Below, piece by piece: positions 60,594 through 64,000 of a DNA stretch of 64,000 nt; the first letter of the stretch is position 1, and each line of letters starts with the position of its first letter. The translations under genes and the position numbers were made by a program. Under the pieces are notes generated by a model. The model worked only from the letters and a program-made list of their open reading frames with translations. It made no database searches and had not been told where the DNA came from. The DNA is from Ustilago trichophora (lineage: Eukaryota; Basidiomycota; Ustilaginomycetes; Ustilaginales; Ustilaginaceae), in assembly GCA_900323505.1 (NCBI GenBank), contig OOIN01000006.1:930001-994000 (forward strand), written 5' to 3'.

Positions 60594-62330
60594 CTAGCGA
60601 CGCTTATAAATACAAGGTTTCAACAGCAACTTTCCATGAGCGGCAAGTTGGTCCAACGTTGCACTATGCGGATCTACCATCGTAGCGGCAGTTTCGTCGG
60701 GTTTCGAACCGGAGAGGCAAGAGAGATGTGAAGAGTGCGAAAGTTTGGTGAATTCAAAAACGACAAAATGGGTATTGCTTGCATCCTTGTATTCCAAACC
60801 GAAACCAAGCATTTGAACAATGTGGATGAAGGCGTCAAACCCATTTTCGAATCGACTTGATACTTCGGCGATGATGAGTTCCCCTCTGTTATTTCGATAC
60901 GGTATGAAGGCAAAGTTAGTAATACTTTCTTTTGAAATCGTAAAAGTGAACAAGACTTACCCAGTACGTAAGACTCGTTTGGCTTCCAACAACATATGGA
61001 TCCAATTTGTACCCATCAGACTCAGGCAAAACACAGCAACGTCTGCTACTCCTTCCGCCATGCCTTCCGGTAGAGGTTGCAATCCGAGCGGGTCGGAATC
61101 GTCGAAATAGCCAGGTAGAGGTAGACCACCAATAGCGGCTGTATCTTGCTTTCTCACCCAACCGTCTTTTGTCGTTACTAGATCGTAGCAGAGCACTTTG
61201 ACTCCGTTGGGGTTCAACTTTTTGGCCAGTCCACCTTCGCCCGCTCCGAGATCTACTACAAGTGCCCCTGGGGTGAACCGAGCTTTGGGGGCTTTGGTGA
61301 ACTTTGATACTGCTCCACCGGATGACGATGCTTGGGATCTGCCTTTGCCTTTGGCCTTGGTAGGAGTAGCAGAGGTGGAAGATGCATCGAACAATGCAGC
61401 GATCCGATCGAGTGGGTTCTTGGGCCAAGACCTCACCTGCTCGCGGAAGCCCTGGTGGTATTCGTCAAACATGGCAGGGGCAGCATCGATCATGCGAACA
61501 GCTTCTTCGGAGGCAGTGGTGTAGAGCTTCTCGTTGATGGTGCGGAAACGGGAGCCGGAAAGTTTGGAGAGCATTTGGGCTTGGAGTGCTGTCAGTGCGC
61601 CGCTGTTGTTGCCAGTGGAGGGTTGGGTGGCGGTCTTTGTGGGAGAAGTGGTCGAGGTGGAAGCTTTTGCTGGCGAAGCAGGTGCCGAAGTTGTTGTTGG
61701 TTTGGCTTGCTCATCGTCATCGTCATTGTCATCGTCGTTGCCGGTGGTGGATTGTTGCTGTGCCTTGAGCTGCTTGTTGATCTTCTTGCGTTGCGTCTTG
61801 CTAAGTTTGGAGAGATCGATCGTCTCGCCATCCACAACAACGATCCTAGGCTGGTTCTGAGCCGCCTTTTGCGCTTCGATTCCCTTTGTGGCAAAAGGAT
61901 CCTTCTTTCCCACCTTTGCATCCTTTAGCGCACTTCCGCTTGCAGACCCGTTTCCATTCACTTGCTTGGCCTTCTTGGTAATCGCATCGGCTCTGCCGAC
62001 ATCGTCGTCGGAATCCGACTCGGCTTGAGGCTTGGGCTCGTCATCCTGCCACCGTTTGCGCTTTGAGGTGAGCGCACCTTTGAGTCGAAGATCAGCTGCA
62101 CTGCGTGGTTTACCGTTGCTGCTTGTCTCGCCTGCTGCCTGTTTGGGAGTGGCTCCGACGCCGAGGTTGGCTTGACGCGGACGAGTGTTGCTGGTGGAAG
62201 TGGTAGTGACGGGCTCAGACGAAGAGGAGGAAGCGCCTAGACCAGGGAGTTTGGAGAGGATACTGTCTGCCAAAGCTGAGCGTTTGAGCTCGAGCTGCGC
62301 CTGTAGCTGATCCAGATCGAGGCCTGACAT
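60594..62330 (-). CDS. RRP8: ribosomal RNA-processing protein 8 (25S rRNA adenine N1-methyltransferase)
   Basis: Two exons: 62330-60961 and 60885-60594. The 75-base intron has donor GTAAGT at 60960, a TACTAAC branch site and acceptor CAG ending 60886. The join reads RVLRTGGELIIAEVSSRF. The product is 553 residues. The N-terminal half is disordered and basic, with a TQRKKINKQLKAQQ patch. The Rrp8 core starts near residue 255 (SGSRFRTINEKLYTT), with SAM-binding motif I DLGAGEG at about 357-363, CYDLV, and motif IV AVFCLSLMGTNW. In yeast Rrp8 makes m1A645 in 25S rRNA in the nucleolus. All expected core motifs are present. Confidence 0.95.
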
Positions 62331-62882
62331 GGCGCCGTTCGTCGTCGAGGGAGGATAGTATCGAAAGTGTCAGGAAGAAGGCGCAGAACAAAAATAATGT
62401 GAAATTTAGTGCTCAATCCCTGCAGCTAGTGTTCCGACTTCCGCGAATCAAGATCACAATAATGTGTGCGGAAGCGAAGATCAAACATGTCAAAGCGGCG
62501 CGACAAATGCGGAGAGCGAATATGACGGCACCGCTGACTCAACGCCCGCTTCCAAATGCCGAAAGACGCTCATCTCTCACTCTTCTCATCATCATCGTCC
62601 ATCTCTCAATCCACTTTGTACAGGCGCAGGTTCTGGTCGTTCAATCTGGCGGTCAACGGCGTGGAATGGATCAATCAGCACCTCGATAGGACCCTTAGCC
62701 GAGTGTGTGCTTCAGGCTCAAGCTCCATCAATCCGCCCGCTGGGCCTTCGTTCCTCTTCCTCCACATCCTTCCATTCTCTCCTTCACCAACATCTCTTTC
62801 ACCTTGACCAATTCCAACACTTCGTCTCAACCAACTCCTATCGCCCCATTAGCAACAATCACACCCTCTGCAATCGCCCAAG
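62331..62882. other. divergent promoter region RRP8 / DUF3140
   Basis: A 552-base gap between divergent starts. The right part is pyrimidine-rich with many TC and CA words, as often seen just before fungal start codons. No other feature was identified. Confidence 0.65.
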
Positions 62883-63225
62883 ATGGTCAAATCCGACGCA
62901 GACGTGATCAAAGAGTTCAACGAGCTGGTCAACATGACGGCCTCGGAGCTCGAGAAATGGCTCAAATCCGACGACTCGACCAGCTCCGGTTGGACCAACG
63001 GCAACTCTGGAGGCGAAACTGTCGGTCACAACTCTGGTACCAAGATCGTCGACATCCTCAAGCGGAACCCGGACAAGAAGAAGGACAAGTACACCGAAGA
63101 CGACCTCAAGCACATGCGCAAAGTCGTCAGTTACAACAAGCGACACTTGGCCCAGGAACAGCATCTCAAGGAGAAAAAGTCCAAGGAGGAATTGCAAAAG
63201 ACCAAAAGCTACAAGAGCTTGAAGA
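62883..63225 (+). CDS. DUF3140-family protein, first exon (3' end unresolved)
   Basis: The ATG at 62883 opens 114 codons that match DUF3140 (PF11338), a small family of unknown function in bacteria and fungi: FNELVNMTASELEKWLKSDD, GGETVGHNSGTKIVDILKRN, MRKVVSYNKRHLAQE, KSYKSLK. A strong donor, GTGAGT, follows at 63226. Read without splicing, the frame continues with unrelated residues to a stop at 63324-63326. Fungal members I recall end a few residues after KSYKSLK with an NWGHD-like tail, and I cannot find that tail. Splicing to 63345 would add 27 codons and stop at 63425-63427. Splicing to 63547 would fuse it in frame to the Med22-like exon. Confidence 0.8.
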
Positions 63226-63546
63226 GTGAGTACAAGCTTCCTAATTTTGTCGTACCCCCCTTTCGTTTCTATTTGGCTCGTTTCCTTCCCTTTCGCTTCG
63301 TGTCATGGGAGTTGTTCAAGGTGTAGGGATGTGTTTCTTTGTAGCTTTGGCCTACTGCATCGGGGCACATCTCAGCCGTGATACCGGCACAAATCAGCAC
63401 ATGCGCTGCAGCACATCATCAGCATGATCCAACCAACAAATCCTACCGAAACAGGACTCGCACATTACCAACAACATTGTTTCTGACACCAACTCCGCTC
63501 TATCATCACCACCAACACCAACTTTCATCACCTCACTTGACAACAG

Positions 63547-63957
63547 ACGGCCAATCCGACTCTTCAGCATCAACATCGTTCCGCTCCGACGTCGCCCTAC
63601 CCACCGCCTTGAATCTGGGCAAAATCGGCACCTCGGCCACCAGCGCATCCACCGCCGCCGCCTCTTCTCTCTCATCCACCAATCCGCGACTCAACTCTGC
63701 CGAGTATCTCGACTCGCTAGAGGAAGGCGTCAACAAGAGCATCGACACAGAGATCGGAACCCTGCTCTCGAGTTACAAGGAGTTGATCTCTTTGGCCACC
63801 GTAAGTGTGATTCCTACCCCACAAGGAACTGATTCCAAGAAGAGATGTACTGATAATATTCGTCGAATTTCGTTGCGATGCGGCCCAGATTGCGGACAAG
63901 GACAAGTTTCGAGTTGCCCAAGAGGCGTTTCAGACAGAAGCACGGGCGGACATTATG
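63547..63957 (+). CDS. MED22: Mediator subunit Med22-like, partial
   Basis: Two exons are visible: 63547-63800 and 63889-63957. They are joined by an 88-base intron (GTAAGT at 63801, acceptor CAG ending 63888). A further donor GTATGT follows at 63958, after which the window ends. The translation has NSAEYLDSLEEGVNKSID, LLSSYKELISLAT and DKDKFRVAQEAFQTEARAD, fitting the helical Med22/Surf5 fold of the Mediator head module, which links activators to RNA polymerase II. No in-frame ATG precedes the conserved part within the first exon, so it needs an upstream exon. Candidates are an ATG at 63424 through a weak GTTTCT donor, or the DUF3140 exon. The C-terminal part is outside the window. Confidence 0.62.
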
Positions 63958-64000
63958 GTATGTTGACCTTGTTCGTTCACCCTTCATCCCGGCACCGAGT

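Noticed and set aside
1..64000. CRISPR arrays, insertion sequences, LTR elements
   Set aside because: No spaced repeat arrays, transposase or reverse-transcriptase frames, or terminal repeats were seen on either strand. The organism is a fungus, so CRISPR is not expected.

Overview
The window is a piece of a fungal nuclear genome, most likely from a smut-type basidiomycete (Ustilaginales: Ustilago, Sporisorium, Pseudozyma or a close relative). I infer this from mostly intronless, GC-rich genes, the few short introns with GTAAGT-like donors (one with a TACTAAC branch site), the very long disordered extensions on conserved proteins, and the gene set itself. No sequence search was run, so species and gene names rest on motif recognition.

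Layout. 1-5684 holds no gene I can support. 5685-12035 has a sterol desaturase/fatty acid hydroxylase-family enzyme (+) convergent with an Spt23/Mga2-type membrane-anchored transcription factor (-). 14623-22956 has MCM5 (-) and a 1,783-residue Ras exchange factor (-). 25214-26001 is the ESCRT-III subunit Snf7 (-). 27166-34833 holds four consecutive genes for mitochondrial proteins: L-2-hydroxyglutarate dehydrogenase (+), ribosomal protein bL12m (-), 5-aminolevulinate synthase (-) and mitochondrial single-strand DNA-binding protein (-). 35321-43983 has a very long alpha/beta hydrolase (-) and a Ytp1-family membrane protein with a histidine-rich lumenal segment (-). 46650-49001 (-) is a protein I do not recognise. 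50478-55745 (+) is an Fhl1-type FHA/forkhead factor, followed by a DUF924 protein (-), a Cdt1-like licensing factor (+), Rrp8 (-), a DUF3140 gene (+) and an incomplete Med22-like gene (+) that runs off the right end.

Themes. DNA replication is represented by MCM5, Cdt1 and mitochondrial SSB; MCM5 and the SSB each have two ACGCGT (MCB-like) boxes upstream. Ribosome production is represented by Fhl1, Rrp8 and bL12m. Membrane lipid homeostasis is represented by the Spt23-like factor and its convergent hydroxylase neighbour. Heme synthesis is represented by the aminolevulinate synthase, which has five Cys-Pro motifs and a pair of CCAAT boxes upstream.

No obvious new multi-gene system is present. 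The best leads are: the unresolved DUF3140/Med22 junction, which is frame-compatible with a fusion; a recurrent GTACTGTAC-type motif that I found only between genes; the paired MCB boxes at MCM5 and mtSSB; the conserved-looking but unidentified gene at 46650-49001; and the long homopolymer tracts at 23783 and 45117.
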